DNA of 57,062 bases from Bacteroidaceae bacterium (GTDB taxonomy: Bacteria > Bacteroidota > Bacteroidia > Bacteroidales > Bacteroidaceae): the NCBI GenBank assembly GCA_021443415.1, contig JABUTZ010000001.1:36000-93061 (forward strand), written 5' to 3'. How positions within the stretch are numbered: the first letter of the stretch is position 1; each line of letters opens with the position of its first letter. The position numbers and the translations under genes are program-made. Under the pieces are notes generated by a model. The model saw only the letters and a list, made by a program, of their open reading frames with translations. It was not told the DNA's origin and ran no database searches. Shown here piece by piece: positions 36,901-44,451 of the stretch.

Positions 36901-37522
36901 GGGCGCGGTTGCGGAACTCTGCCAAAGCCTCCTGGTCAACCAGCGGAGCGAGGTCTTCGTTGTCGAGACGCTCTATCTTCTGGATTTCATGACTGGTGCG
37001 GAAACCGTCAAAGAAGTTGAGGAATGGTACGCGGCTCTTGATGGTTGCCAGATGGGCAACACCGGCCAGGTCCATGACCTCCTGCACACTGCCCTCTGCG
37101 AGCATGGCAAAACCAGTCTGACGGCAAGACATCACGTCCTGATGGTCGCCGAAAATGCACAACGAGTGCGATGCCAGCGTACGGGCAGAAACATGGAATA
37201 CGCAAGGCAGCAACTCGCCAGCAATCTTGTACATGTTGGGGATCATGAGCAACAGACCCTGCGAGGCTGTGTAGGTGCTGGTCAAGGCACCTGCCTGCAA
37301 TGAGCCGTGGACAGCACCAGCGGCACCGCCCTCACTCTGCATCTCCTGTACGAGAACTGTCTCGCCGAAGATATTCTTGCGACCTTGAGCCGCCCACTCG
37401 TCAACATACTCTGCCATCGTCGATGACGGAGTGATGGGATAGATGGCAGCCACCTCGCTGAACATATACGAGATATGAGCAGCAGCCTGGTTGCCATCAC
37501 AAGTAATAAATTTCTTAGCCAT
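33977..37522 (-). CDS. nifJ: Pyruvate:ferredoxin (flavodoxin) oxidoreductase
   Basis: A single-chain 1181-residue PFOR that oxidatively decarboxylates pyruvate to acetyl-CoA and passes electrons to ferredoxin, central to anaerobic energy metabolism. Domain order is complete: N-terminal pyrimidine-binding domain (ITCDGNQAAAHISY), gamma-type domain (about 415-600), a ferredoxin insert with two cysteine motifs CIQCHKCSFVCP (about 686-697) and CLGCGNCVDVCP (about 740-755), and the TPP domain with SGCGETPY and NATGCSSIYSG (about 812-845), GGDGASYDIG and SNTGGQSS. The length matches the family. It has a 68-base leader behind a -7 element and a strong terminator, so it is probably monocistronic. Confidence 0.97.
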   Translation of the reverse strand: MAKKFITCDGNQAAAHISYMFSEVAAIYPITPSSTMAEYVDEWAAQGRKNIFGETVLVQEMQSEGGAAGAVHGSLQAGALTSTYTASQGLLLMIPNMYKIAGELLPCVFHVSARTLASHSLCIFGDHQDVMSCRQTGFAMLAEGSVQEVMDLAGVAHLATIKSRVPFLNFFDGFRTSHEIQKIERLDNEDLAPLVDQEALAEFRNRALSPERPIARGMAENPDTFFAHRESCNRYYDAVPAVVEEYMEKISALTGRKYGLFNYYGAPDADRVIIAMGSVTEAIRETIDYLTAKGEKVGLVAVHLYRPFSAKHFLAAVPATAKRIAVLDRTKEPGANGEPLYLDVKDCFYGKADAPIIVGGRYGLGSNDTTPAQVLAVYENLSLPTPKNQFTIGVVDDLTFTSLPVGEEVAMGGDGMFEAKFYGLGADGTVGANKNSVKIIGENTDKRCQAYFSYDSKKSGGFTCSHLRFGDDPIRSTYLVNTPNFVACHVQAYLHMYDVTRGLKDNGTFLLNTIWEGEELAKNLPAKVKAYFAKHNISVYYINATKIAQEIGLGNRTNTILQSAFFRITGVIPVELAVEQMKKFIVKSYGKKGQDVVDKNYAAVDRGGEYKQLAVDPAWASLEPEAKPANDDPAFINEVVRPINAQDGDLLPVSAFKGIEDGSWPQGTAAYEKRGVAAFVPTWDSTKCIQCHKCSFVCPHSCIRPFAMTDEEVAGLDAVSLEMKAPAAMKGMHFRIQVGVMDCLGCGNCVDVCPGNPKLGGPALKMVPLEGELKEAANWDYCVKNVKTKQGLVDIKQSPKNSQFATPLFEFSGACSGCGETPYVKLIAQLFGDREIVSNATGCSSIYSGSIPSTPYTKNEKGQGPAWQNSLFEDFCEFGLGMTLANKKMRARIEALLTQMMESDKVSAEYKAAAQEWIAGKDDADASKAAAEKLKPLIAESAAKGCPVCAQLKELDHYLVKRSQWIIGGDGASYDIGYGGLDHVIASGEDVNILVLDTEVYSNTGGQSSKATPLGAIAKFAASGKRVRKKDLGMIATTYGYVYVAQIAMGADQSQCLKAIREAEAYPGPSIIIAYAPCINHGLKAGMGKAQSEEAAAVECGYWHLWRFNPALEEEGKNPFSLDSKEPNWDNFQNFLKGEVRFASVMKQYPNEAADLFNACEAMAKKRYQSYIRMTKMDWSE

Positions 37523-37590
37523 TGGTTATTATGAAATTTAGATTTAAGTTATAGTTCAACTTCTCTTTGTCTTCAGTATATTTTCGGTTA

Positions 37591-37598
37591 CAAAGTTA
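37591..37598 (-). promoter_or_regulatory. Bacteroidetes -7 element for nifJ
   Basis: The minus strand reads TGTAACTTTG, 68 bases before the nifJ ATG. No clear TTTG is seen at -33. Confidence 0.45.
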
Positions 37599-37677
37599 CA
37601 CATTTTTTATAAATATAAGGGCATTTGCACTCTTTTTTTTAGCATTTATCCACAACGACGGACAAACAGGAATGGAA

Positions 37678-37713
37678 ACAGGGGGAAACGTATGATCATA
37701 CGCTTCCCCCTGT
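37678..37713 (-). terminator. Near-perfect palindrome downstream of the lipoprotein gene
   Basis: The 36 bases form an inverted repeat with a single A/C mismatch pair; the centre CGTATGATCATACG is a perfect palindrome with no spacer. It lies 26 bases past the lipoprotein stop and probably terminates that transcript. The T-run after it is weak, and it could equally be a protein-binding site or act on both strands. Confidence 0.6.
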
Positions 37714-37739
37714 AGGGTAAATCGCTTGTGGCGCTTGGC

Positions 37740-38246
37740 TTACTGAACAGCCTTCTTGATGGCGTCCTTAACAGCGTTGTTGGCGCTTGCGGCAGCCTCG
37801 TTTACAGCCTCGGCGGCCTTCTCGGTAGCAGCGTTAACTGCACCGTCAACAGCCTGCTGAGCAGCGTCTACTGCATTCTGGGCAGCCTCCTGAGCGGCAG
37901 CGTTGGCGGCGGCGGGCTGAGCCTTAACGGCTGCTACAGCGGCCTGCAGGGCTGAGAGGTCAACACCAGCGGCTACGAGTGAGTCAGCCTTCTGGGCGAG
38001 CAGGGGCTCGATGGCGTCAACGAGCTTGATAGCCTCGGTCATGTTGCTGTCGGCCTGGAGCTGAGCGAGCTTGGCCTGCAGTGTAGCAACAGCTTCTGCG
38101 TTGAGGTTCTCAGAGATAGAGGTAAGGATGCACTCGCCATCGGCAACGCAGCATGAATCTGCGCCACACTCCTCGTTCTGAGTCTTGTTACCACCACATG
38201 CAACCATCGCTACTGTAGCGATAGCAAGGAAAAACAACTTTTTCAT
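37740..38246 (-). CDS. Alanine-rich lipoprotein with cysteine-rich N-terminus
   Basis: A 168-residue predicted lipoprotein. The signal peptide ends in the lipobox VAC with C17 as the lipidated residue. The mature start is cysteine-rich (C27, C32, C33, C39). Residues about 45-105 are helical with leucine and alanine spacing (LQAKLAQLQAD), and residues about 105-168 are dominated by Ala, Glu, Lys, Asn and Val in an amphipathic pattern like apolipoprotein or LEA-type helices. No enzymatic motif is visible. It follows the GHL10 gene by 18 bases but has its own -7 element inside that gene's 3' end. I do not recognise a named family. Confidence 0.8.
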   Translation of the reverse strand: MKKLFFLAIATVAMVACGGNKTQNEECGADSCCVADGECILTSISENLNAEAVATLQAKLAQLQADSNMTEAIKLVDAIEPLLAQKADSLVAAGVDLSALQAAVAAVKAQPAAANAAAQEAAQNAVDAAQQAVDGAVNAATEKAAEAVNEAAASANNAVKDAIKKAVQ

Positions 38247-38264
38247 TTTCTTTTTGTTAATTGG

Positions 38265-39722
38265 TTAATAAAACAATCTTTTTAATCCGGGTGCAAAGTT
38301 ACGACTTTTTTCTGACATTGAAATGCTTTTGTCATAACTTTTTATGCAAATCACCTTAAAATCGCCCTCTTCACCGTATCGCGACATGGGTTTTACGGCT
38401 ATCCGGCCATCAAGACGGATGAAATCGGAGGGAGAAAAGAAATATGGATTCGCACTCTCGCGTGTGGCGAGATAGATGGTATCAGTGCCGCTCACCATAT
38501 AGACGTTGTAGCGAGGTGCCACGGTGGATACGGACAATCTGGCATGACGCAGGTCGAAGATATCCAAACGCACATCCACGATGGAATCGGTGGAAATTGT
38601 CTTTTCGCAACGCAGGGCGGCAGGTAGGGCCGGCATGCTGTTGTGAACACGGCACAACCAATCATACAGTCCTTTGACATTGTCGAGTAGGAACTGCGCC
38701 CGGAAGTAGCACTGCCCCATTTCTGCCTGGCGCATGAACGCGAGTTCCCGGGTGATGACCTCGAGCGGCCAGTCCTTCTCATTGGGCGAGAGGAAATAAA
38801 TGCCCAGTCCGGGCGCAACGACAGACGGCGCAAAACCAGAGTCCTTCGCCATCTCCGCCCATTGCAGGGCAAAGGGATAGAAATTGTGGTCGCGGAAATA
38901 CATCATTGGGAAGATGGCATCGTGAATGCCCTCGTCCAACCATCTCCCGACATCCTGAAAGACTGCGTTGCGCGCATTCCATCCCCCCGACCTAAACAGC
39001 GTCGTGTCGGCATACTTGCCTACGGGCGACGAAGAGACACAAATCCACGGTTTCACCGATTTCACCGATGTATAGACTTCACGTACAATCCTCGTGATGT
39101 TGTCGCGCCGCCAGTCATTATAACCAAGTCCGCGGGTGTTTTTGGCATAGTCTGCCTTGTCCTTGACATCCGATGGTCGCTCGGGATAGCGTATGTAGTC
39201 GAAATTGATGCCATCCACATCGTAGTTGGCAACTATCTCCAAGCAAATGGCTTTCAAGCCCTGAGCGGTGGAGGGTTTGGCGGGATCCAGATACTTGTTG
39301 CCGGCCACCTGCAGGGCAACAACCCATGCGTGCAACTGCATGCCTCGCTTATGGCACTCCTCGACGGCAAAGGCGAGTGGGTCGTAACCCGGCGACTGAC
39401 CTGCCTTTCCTGTCAGGCACTTGTCCCACGGTTCAAGCCGACTCGGATAGATGACCGATCCGCGCACTCGTGTCTGCAGTAGGATGGTGTTGATGCCTGC
39501 CCGCTGCAAACGGTCGAGCATATCGACAAACTCTCGTTGCTGTCGCTCCCGTCCACGCTCATCTGTTGCTTTCGCCTTTGGCCAATCCAGGCCACAGAAT
39601 GTGGTTACCCACACGGCCCGCGTCTCTCGCTGTGGTGTTTTGGGGAAATACTGAGCTCGTGCCTCATTGCCGAAGATGGCATGAATGCATAAAATAATAT
39701 ATATAATGTATGCCCGTTTCAT
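38265..39722 (-). CDS. GHL10-type (DUF187-like) glycoside hydrolase, exported
   Basis: A 485-residue exported protein with a signal peptide (MKRAYIIYIILCIHAIFGNEARA) and a TIM-barrel domain of the glycosyl-hydrolase-like 10 family: RETRAVWVTTFCGLDWP at the N-terminus, INTILLQTRVRGSVIYPS, and VDGINFDYIRYPERPSD carrying the likely catalytic Asp. GHL10 members are thought to act on cell-wall or extracellular polysaccharides; the substrate is unknown. A C-terminal beta domain follows from about 385. The last codons (IKSYDKSISMSEKSRNFAPGL) look unlike the family and cover the promoter of the next gene. Confidence 0.88.
   Translation of the reverse strand: MKRAYIIYIILCIHAIFGNEARAQYFPKTPQRETRAVWVTTFCGLDWPKAKATDERGRERQQREFVDMLDRLQRAGINTILLQTRVRGSVIYPSRLEPWDKCLTGKAGQSPGYDPLAFAVEECHKRGMQLHAWVVALQVAGNKYLDPAKPSTAQGLKAICLEIVANYDVDGINFDYIRYPERPSDVKDKADYAKNTRGLGYNDWRRDNITRIVREVYTSVKSVKPWICVSSSPVGKYADTTLFRSGGWNARNAVFQDVGRWLDEGIHDAIFPMMYFRDHNFYPFALQWAEMAKDSGFAPSVVAPGLGIYFLSPNEKDWPLEVITRELAFMRQAEMGQCYFRAQFLLDNVKGLYDWLCRVHNSMPALPAALRCEKTISTDSIVDVRLDIFDLRHARLSVSTVAPRYNVYMVSGTDTIYLATRESANPYFFSPSDFIRLDGRIAVKPMSRYGEEGDFKVICIKSYDKSISMSEKSRNFAPGLKRLFY
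38294..38301 (-). promoter_or_regulatory. Bacteroidetes -7 element for the lipoprotein gene
   Basis: The minus strand reads GTAACTTTGC, 47 bases before the lipoprotein ATG and inside the final codons of the upstream GHL10 gene. No clear TTTG at -33. Confidence 0.5.
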
Positions 39723-39732
39723 AATTTTGATG

Positions 39733-39740
39733 CAAAAGTA
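39733..39740 (-). promoter_or_regulatory. Bacteroidetes -7 element for the GHL10 gene
   Basis: The minus strand reads TACTTTTGC, only ten bases before the ATG, so the leader would be very short. No TTTG at -33. Confidence 0.4.
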
Positions 39741-39783
39741 CGAAAAATCCAGTTATCTTAACGTCAATGTGCGATGAAATGTG

Positions 39784-39791
39784 TAATTTTG
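39784..39791 (+). promoter_or_regulatory. Bacteroidetes -7 element for cstA
   Basis: TAATTTTGC ends 26 bases before the cstA ATG, in the 95-base divergent gap. No TTTG at -33. Confidence 0.5.
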
Positions 39792-39817
39792 CATAGAATT
39801 ATAAACAATCTAAGCAA

Positions 39818-41164
39818 ATGATTTCCTTTATTGCGGGTATTTTTCTCCTGATAGTTGGCTATATTGTCTATGGCAGGATAGTGGAACGTGTCTTCGGAGT
39901 TGACGCTAACAGGCAGACACCATGCTATGCCAAGCGCGATGACGTGGATTTCACGCCCATTGCCACGTGGCGAGTTTATCTGATCGAGTTTCTGAACATT
40001 GCGGGCACAGGCCCCATCTTCGGTGCCATTCTTGGCATTCTCTATGGTCCCTCGGCATATCTCTGGATTGTGTTTGGTTGCATCTTCGCCGGTGCTGTCC
40101 ACGACTATCTGGTTGGCATGATCAGCGTACGCAAGGGCGGTGCCTCGGTGCCCGACATCGTAGGCGGGGAGATGGGAAGAACGATGTATCGCATCATGTT
40201 TCTTTTCTCCATCTGCCTGCTCCTGCTCGTAGCCACTGTTTTCACGGAGACCTCGGCTGACTTGATGCAAACCTTGACCTGTGACTTCGCATGGTCATCG
40301 AAGGTGCTTTGGGTCGGTGTCATAATGTTTTATTTTCTCCTTGCCACCATCTTTCCCATCAGCCAGATTATCGGCCGCCTCTATCCTTTGTTCGGAGCCT
40401 GCTTGCTGATAATGGCTGTCGGCGTCCTGTACGGCATATTCTTTGAACCTGGTCGCATTCCCGAGATTACCGACGGCATCTATAGCCACCACCCCAAAGG
40501 TCTGCCTGTGTTCCCCATGCTTTGCGTGACCATCGCTTGCGGTGCCATCAGCGGTTTCCATGCCACGCAGGCTCCCATGATGTCGCGTTGCATCACCAAC
40601 GAGCGTCATGGTCGCAAGGTGTTCTACGGAGCTATGATTACCGAGGGCATCGTAGCTATGATTTGGGCGGCTGCCGCAATCAAGTTCGCAGGCAGTTATG
40701 AGAACCTCGCCGCAATGGGCACTCCAGCCACGGTTGTTCATACCATTTGCTCGTCATGGCTTGGCATAGCGGGTTCCGTACTTGCTATCCTCGGCGTTGT
40801 CGTTGCCCCCGTCACGAGCGGCGACACGGCCTTCCGCAGCTCGCGCTTGATGATTGCCGAGCATTACAAGTTGGGACAGAAGAGTTTCTACAAGCGCTTC
40901 TACATCTGCATACCTATGTTCGCCCTTTCGGCACTGCTCATGTGCGTTGACTTCAGCGTGCTATGGAGATATTTCGCTTGGTGCAACCAGACGGTGGCTT
41001 GCATCATGCTTTGGGTAGGACATATCTGGCTGAAGAAGAATGGTCGCAACTACTGGATTGCCCTCATCCCCGCTATCTTCATGACCGTGCTGAGCATCAG
41101 TTACATCATCCTTGCTCCCGAGGGATTTGACCTCTGGAACAGATTGAGTGCAGTCAGAAACTAA
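39818..41164 (+). CDS. cstA: CstA-family transporter
   Basis: A 448-residue inner-membrane protein of the CstA carbon-starvation family, whose members import pyruvate or peptides. It has about a dozen hydrophobic segments; family landmarks are IEFLNIAGTGPIFGAILG, GAVHDYLVGMISVRKGG, and the SGFHATQAPMMSRCITNE and APVTSGDTAFRSSRLMIAE loops. It is much shorter than Escherichia coli CstA (about 700) but of the length usual for the short phylum-type protein. It is preceded by its own -7 element and followed 35 bases later by a small barrel protein. Confidence 0.93.
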   Translation: MISFIAGIFLLIVGYIVYGRIVERVFGVDANRQTPCYAKRDDVDFTPIATWRVYLIEFLNIAGTGPIFGAILGILYGPSAYLWIVFGCIFAGAVHDYLVGMISVRKGGASVPDIVGGEMGRTMYRIMFLFSICLLLLVATVFTETSADLMQTLTCDFAWSSKVLWVGVIMFYFLLATIFPISQIIGRLYPLFGACLLIMAVGVLYGIFFEPGRIPEITDGIYSHHPKGLPVFPMLCVTIACGAISGFHATQAPMMSRCITNERHGRKVFYGAMITEGIVAMIWAAAAIKFAGSYENLAAMGTPATVVHTICSSWLGIAGSVLAILGVVVAPVTSGDTAFRSSRLMIAEHYKLGQKSFYKRFYICIPMFALSALLMCVDFSVLWRYFAWCNQTVACIMLWVGHIWLKKNGRNYWIALIPAIFMTVLSISYIILAPEGFDLWNRLSAVRN

Positions 41165-41199
41165 TCGGCAACTACATACAAACAATAAATCTCTCTAAA

Positions 41200-41709
41200 A
41201 TGAAAAAACTTGCAATCATTCTTTTCGCAATTCTCTTCGCCGCCCCCTCATTCGCTCAGTTTGAAAAGGGAAAGACGTACTTGGCGACACGCCTAAGTGG
41301 TCTCGACCTGAGTTATAACAGTGGCTCAAAGTTCAAGCTCAACCTTGACGTACTTGGTGGTCACTTCTTTTTCGACGAGGTGATGTTCGTGGGAATCCTT
41401 GGCTATGAGCACACAAAGGTTGCGGACATGTTTCGCATAGGTGTGGGCGCGCGCTACTATATCCGTCAGAATGGTCTGCATGTCGGTGCCACTTTCCAGT
41501 ACCGATACGACAACACCAGCGACAATCGCCACAACAACTGGCTCCTCGGTCCTGAAATCGGTTACACGTTCTTCCTCAACCGCCACGTGACCATCGAACC
41601 GTCAATCTATTACAATATGAGCCTTAACAACTTCAGCGGTGACAGCGAGGTTGGGCTTCGCCTTGCCTTCGGATATTTCTTCAGCCTTTGCAAGCCCAAA
41701 ACAAACTAA
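41200..41709 (+). CDS. Small outer-membrane beta-barrel protein
   Basis: A 169-residue exported protein with a clear signal peptide (MKKLAIILFAILFAAPSFAQ). The mature part alternates hydrophobic and polar residues in strand-length runs (VMFVGILGYEHTKV, MFRIGVGARYYIR, HVGATFQYRYDNT, WLLGPEIGYTFFL, LRLAFGYFFSL), as in an eight-stranded OmpX/OmpW-type barrel. No specific function is visible. It sits between cstA and a SpoU methyltransferase gene, whose ATG lies nine bases after the stop. Confidence 0.82.
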   Translation: MKKLAIILFAILFAAPSFAQFEKGKTYLATRLSGLDLSYNSGSKFKLNLDVLGGHFFFDEVMFVGILGYEHTKVADMFRIGVGARYYIRQNGLHVGATFQYRYDNTSDNRHNNWLLGPEIGYTFFLNRHVTIEPSIYYNMSLNNFSGDSEVGLRLAFGYFFSLCKPKTN

Positions 41710-41717
41710 CCACCGCA

Positions 41718-42416
41718 ATGCTCTCCAAGGCAGACATCAAGTTCATCCGCAGTCTGGAATACAGGAAATACCGCCAGGCTGCGGGTGCTTTTGTGGCTGA
41801 GGGTCCCAAGACGGTCGGCGAACTGAGCAAACATCTGCACTTACGTATGCTTGTCGATGATGCCGAAGAGGCGGAGCGTTGCTCATTGCAGCGTTCACCG
41901 CAGGGCATACTCGGTGTCTTTGACATTCCCCACCATGAACTGCCGACGGAAGACGAAATACGTCGCAATATCATCCTTGCCTTGGACGGAGTGCAAGACC
42001 CCGGCAACGTGGGTACTATCATACGCTTGGCGGACTGGTTTGGCATCGAACACGTCATGCTTGGCACTGGCTCCGCTGACGCATTCGCACCCAAGACCGT
42101 GCAGGCTACGATGGGTGCCCTGGCGCGGGTAAAGACTCATGAGGTGGATTTGCGCGAATGGCTGAGATCACTACCTGCGGATACTAACATCTACGGCACA
42201 TTCCTTGATGGCAAGGATATCTACGGACGGACGCTGGGCAACAGCGGTGTGATTGTGATGGGCAACGAGGGTCGTGGCATCAGCGACGAGATAGCCACCC
42301 TTGTCACCGACCGTCTGTTCATACCGCCCTACCCCCTTGGCCGCGAGACTTCCGAGAGCCTGAACGTGGCTATTGCCACCGCCATCACTTGTGCAGAATT
42401 TAGACGAACAAAATGA
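41718..42416 (+). CDS. TrmH/SpoU-family RNA 2'-O-methyltransferase
   Basis: A 232-residue SPOUT methyltransferase that transfers a methyl group from SAM to a ribose 2'-OH in rRNA or tRNA. An N-terminal substrate-binding domain (SKADIKFIRSLEYRKYR...FVAEGPK) precedes the knotted catalytic domain with motifs DPGNVGTIIRLADWFG, VIVMGNEGRGIS and the C-terminal SESLNVAIATAI. The ATG at 41718 is chosen because homology starts MLSKADIKFIRSL; an upstream in-frame TTG overlaps the preceding gene. The stop overlaps the queA ATG as ATGA. Confidence 0.92.
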   Translation: MLSKADIKFIRSLEYRKYRQAAGAFVAEGPKTVGELSKHLHLRMLVDDAEEAERCSLQRSPQGILGVFDIPHHELPTEDEIRRNIILALDGVQDPGNVGTIIRLADWFGIEHVMLGTGSADAFAPKTVQATMGALARVKTHEVDLREWLRSLPADTNIYGTFLDGKDIYGRTLGNSGVIVMGNEGRGISDEIATLVTDRLFIPPYPLGRETSESLNVAIATAITCAEFRRTK

Positions 42417-43621
42417 CACAGGACATTGAGATAAAGGATTATAACTATAACCTGCCTGACGAGCGCATAGCAAAATTTCCGCTGGCCGAGCGTGACGCGT
42501 CGAAGATGCTTGTCTATGCTGATGGCATCATATCGGACGCGGTGTTCAGCGACATTGCCGAGTATATTCCCAAGGGAGAACTCATGGTGTTCAACAATAC
42601 TCGCGTGATTCGCGCTCGCCTGCATTTCCACAAGGAGACGGGAGCGCTGATAGAGATTTTCTGCCTCGAACCCGAACAGCCTCGCGACTACGCCATGATG
42701 TTTCAGGCGCATGGCGGATGCGTTTGGCAGTGCATGGTGGGTAATCTGAAGAAATGGAAGGAGGGGGCGCTGACTCAGGTTCTTGCCGACGGGACATCGC
42801 TGACGGCAGAGCGCATCGGCGAGTGCGGCAACTCATGGCTGATTCGTTTTTCATGGACGGGCGAGAAGGATTTCGCCCACGTGCTCGAGGAGGCCGGCGA
42901 ACTGCCCATCCCACCCTACCTAAACCGCAACACTGAGGAGTCGGATCTGACCACATACCAGACTGTCTACAGCAAGATTAAAGGTAGTGTGGCGGCTCCC
43001 ACGGCTGGACTGCATTTCACTGACCGCGTTCTCCAAGGCCTCGATGCCAAAGGGATTGAGCGCGACGAGGTGACGCTTCATGTGGGTGCCGGCACCTTCA
43101 AGCCGGTCAAGGCTGACCATATCGGCGGTCACGAGATGCACTCCGAGCATATCGTGGTTTCTCGCGCAACCATCGACCGCCTCATTGCCCATGGCGGCCA
43201 CTGCACGGCAGTGGGTACTACGAGCGTCCGTACTCTTGAAAGTCTTTATTATATCGGCCTCATGGCGCACGATGGTCTGCTGGCAGACGACGAGAATATC
43301 GTTGTGCCCCAATGGATTCCCTACGAGTCGCACACGACTCTCACCACCTGTGAGGCTCTTCGGGCAGTCGCTGACATGATGGCCAAGCGTGGCATGACTC
43401 ACTTGAAAGCCGCCACGAAGATTATCATCGCCCCTGGCTACGAGTATCACATCGTGCATCGCATGGTAACAAATTTCCACCAACCCCAGTCCACCCTGCT
43501 CCTTCTCGTCAGCGCCTTCCTCGGTGGCGAACGATGGCGCGACATCTACAGCCATGCCCTTGCCAGCGACTATCGTTTCCTGAGCTATGGCGACTGTTGC
43601 CTGCTCTCCCACAACCCATAA
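42413..43621 (+). CDS. queA: tRNA preQ1(34) S-adenosylmethionine ribosyltransferase-isomerase
   Basis: Adds the cyclopentane unit of epoxyqueuosine to 7-aminomethyl-7-deazaguanine at tRNA position 34. The 402-residue protein shows YNLPDERIAKFPLAERDASKML at the N-terminus, FNNTRVIRARL, SVAAPTAGLHFT, LHVGAGTFKPV and TNFHQPQSTLLLLVSAF. It is longer than the about 350 of Escherichia coli QueA, the extra length being mid-protein. It is translationally coupled to the SpoU methyltransferase, so the pair forms an RNA-modification unit. Confidence 0.95.
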   Translation: MTQDIEIKDYNYNLPDERIAKFPLAERDASKMLVYADGIISDAVFSDIAEYIPKGELMVFNNTRVIRARLHFHKETGALIEIFCLEPEQPRDYAMMFQAHGGCVWQCMVGNLKKWKEGALTQVLADGTSLTAERIGECGNSWLIRFSWTGEKDFAHVLEEAGELPIPPYLNRNTEESDLTTYQTVYSKIKGSVAAPTAGLHFTDRVLQGLDAKGIERDEVTLHVGAGTFKPVKADHIGGHEMHSEHIVVSRATIDRLIAHGGHCTAVGTTSVRTLESLYYIGLMAHDGLLADDENIVVPQWIPYESHTTLTTCEALRAVADMMAKRGMTHLKAATKIIIAPGYEYHIVHRMVTNFHQPQSTLLLLVSAFLGGERWRDIYSHALASDYRFLSYGDCCLLSHNP

Positions 43622-43633
43622 CAGAAAGACAAA

Positions 43634-43679
43634 CCTAACCCAATTACCGATTTACCCTCATAACTCCCAACCCCGAAAA
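43634..43679 (+). repeat. A/C-rich leader motif before xth (copy 2 of 3)
   Basis: The sequence before the xth ATG contains AACCTAACCCAATTACC, TTTACCC and ATAACTCCC, closely matching the leader before the secreted protein gene at 52939 and, less closely, the dnaX leader. Confidence 0.55.
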
Positions 43680-44435
43680 ATGAAACTCATCTCATGGAAT
43701 GTCAATGGCCTGCGTGCTTGCGACAAGAAAGGTTTTCGCGATGCGTTCGCCACACTCGATGCTGATATTTTCTGCCTGCAAGAGACAAAGATGCAGGCAG
43801 GTCAACTGGATATCGCCTTCGATGGATACGAAAGTTTTTGGAATTATGCCGACAAGAAAGGATACTCAGGCACCGCCATATTCACGCGCATCAAACCGTT
43901 GAATGTGACCTATGGACTTGGCATTGATGAGCACGACCATGAGGGACGTGTCATCACGTTGGAATTGGACAAATGCTTTGTGGTGACGGTCTATACGCCC
44001 AACTCGCAGGACGAACTGCGACGTCTCGACTATCGCATGACATTCGACGATGCTTTCCGCACCTATGTGGTCGATCTGTCAGCCACCAAGCCTGTCCTCA
44101 TATGTGGCGATATGAACGTGGCACACAAGGAGATAGACCTTAAAAATCCGAACACAAACCATCACAACCCCGGTTTCACCGACGAGGAGCGAGGCAAGTT
44201 CACCGTCTTGCTCGAGAGTGGTTTCGTTGACTCGTTCCGTCATTTCTACCCTGACCTCAAGGACGAGTACTCATGGTGGAGCTATCGTTTCCACGCCCGC
44301 GAGAAGAATATCGGTTGGCGCATCGACTACTGGCTGGCTTCCGACTCGCTCCGCGACAAACTCACGGGTGCCCGCATCCACCAAAACATCGAAGGGTCAG
44401 ACCACTGCCCCGTGGAACTGACCCTTGATATCTAA
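43680..44435 (+). CDS. xth: Exodeoxyribonuclease III / AP endonuclease
   Basis: Cuts DNA at abasic sites in base-excision repair. The 251-residue protein opens MKLISWNVNGLRAC; CLQETKM holds the metal-binding Glu, GDMNVAHKEIDL the catalytic Asp-Asn, and GSDHCPVEL the catalytic His near the C-terminus. The chosen ATG matches the family start; an in-frame extension to 43587 would overlap queA and read through the A/C-rich leader. Length is typical. It is convergent with the acyl-CoA ligase gene 16 bases away. Confidence 0.95.
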   Translation: MKLISWNVNGLRACDKKGFRDAFATLDADIFCLQETKMQAGQLDIAFDGYESFWNYADKKGYSGTAIFTRIKPLNVTYGLGIDEHDHEGRVITLELDKCFVVTVYTPNSQDELRRLDYRMTFDDAFRTYVVDLSATKPVLICGDMNVAHKEIDLKNPNTNHHNPGFTDEERGKFTVLLESGFVDSFRHFYPDLKDEYSWWSYRFHAREKNIGWRIDYWLASDSLRDKLTGARIHQNIEGSDHCPVELTLDI

Positions 44436-44451
44436 TCCTTTAACTTAGTGC

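Noticed and set aside
43587-43679. Upstream extension of xth into queA
   Set aside because: Family homology begins at the ATG at 43680, and the extension reads the A/C-rich leader.
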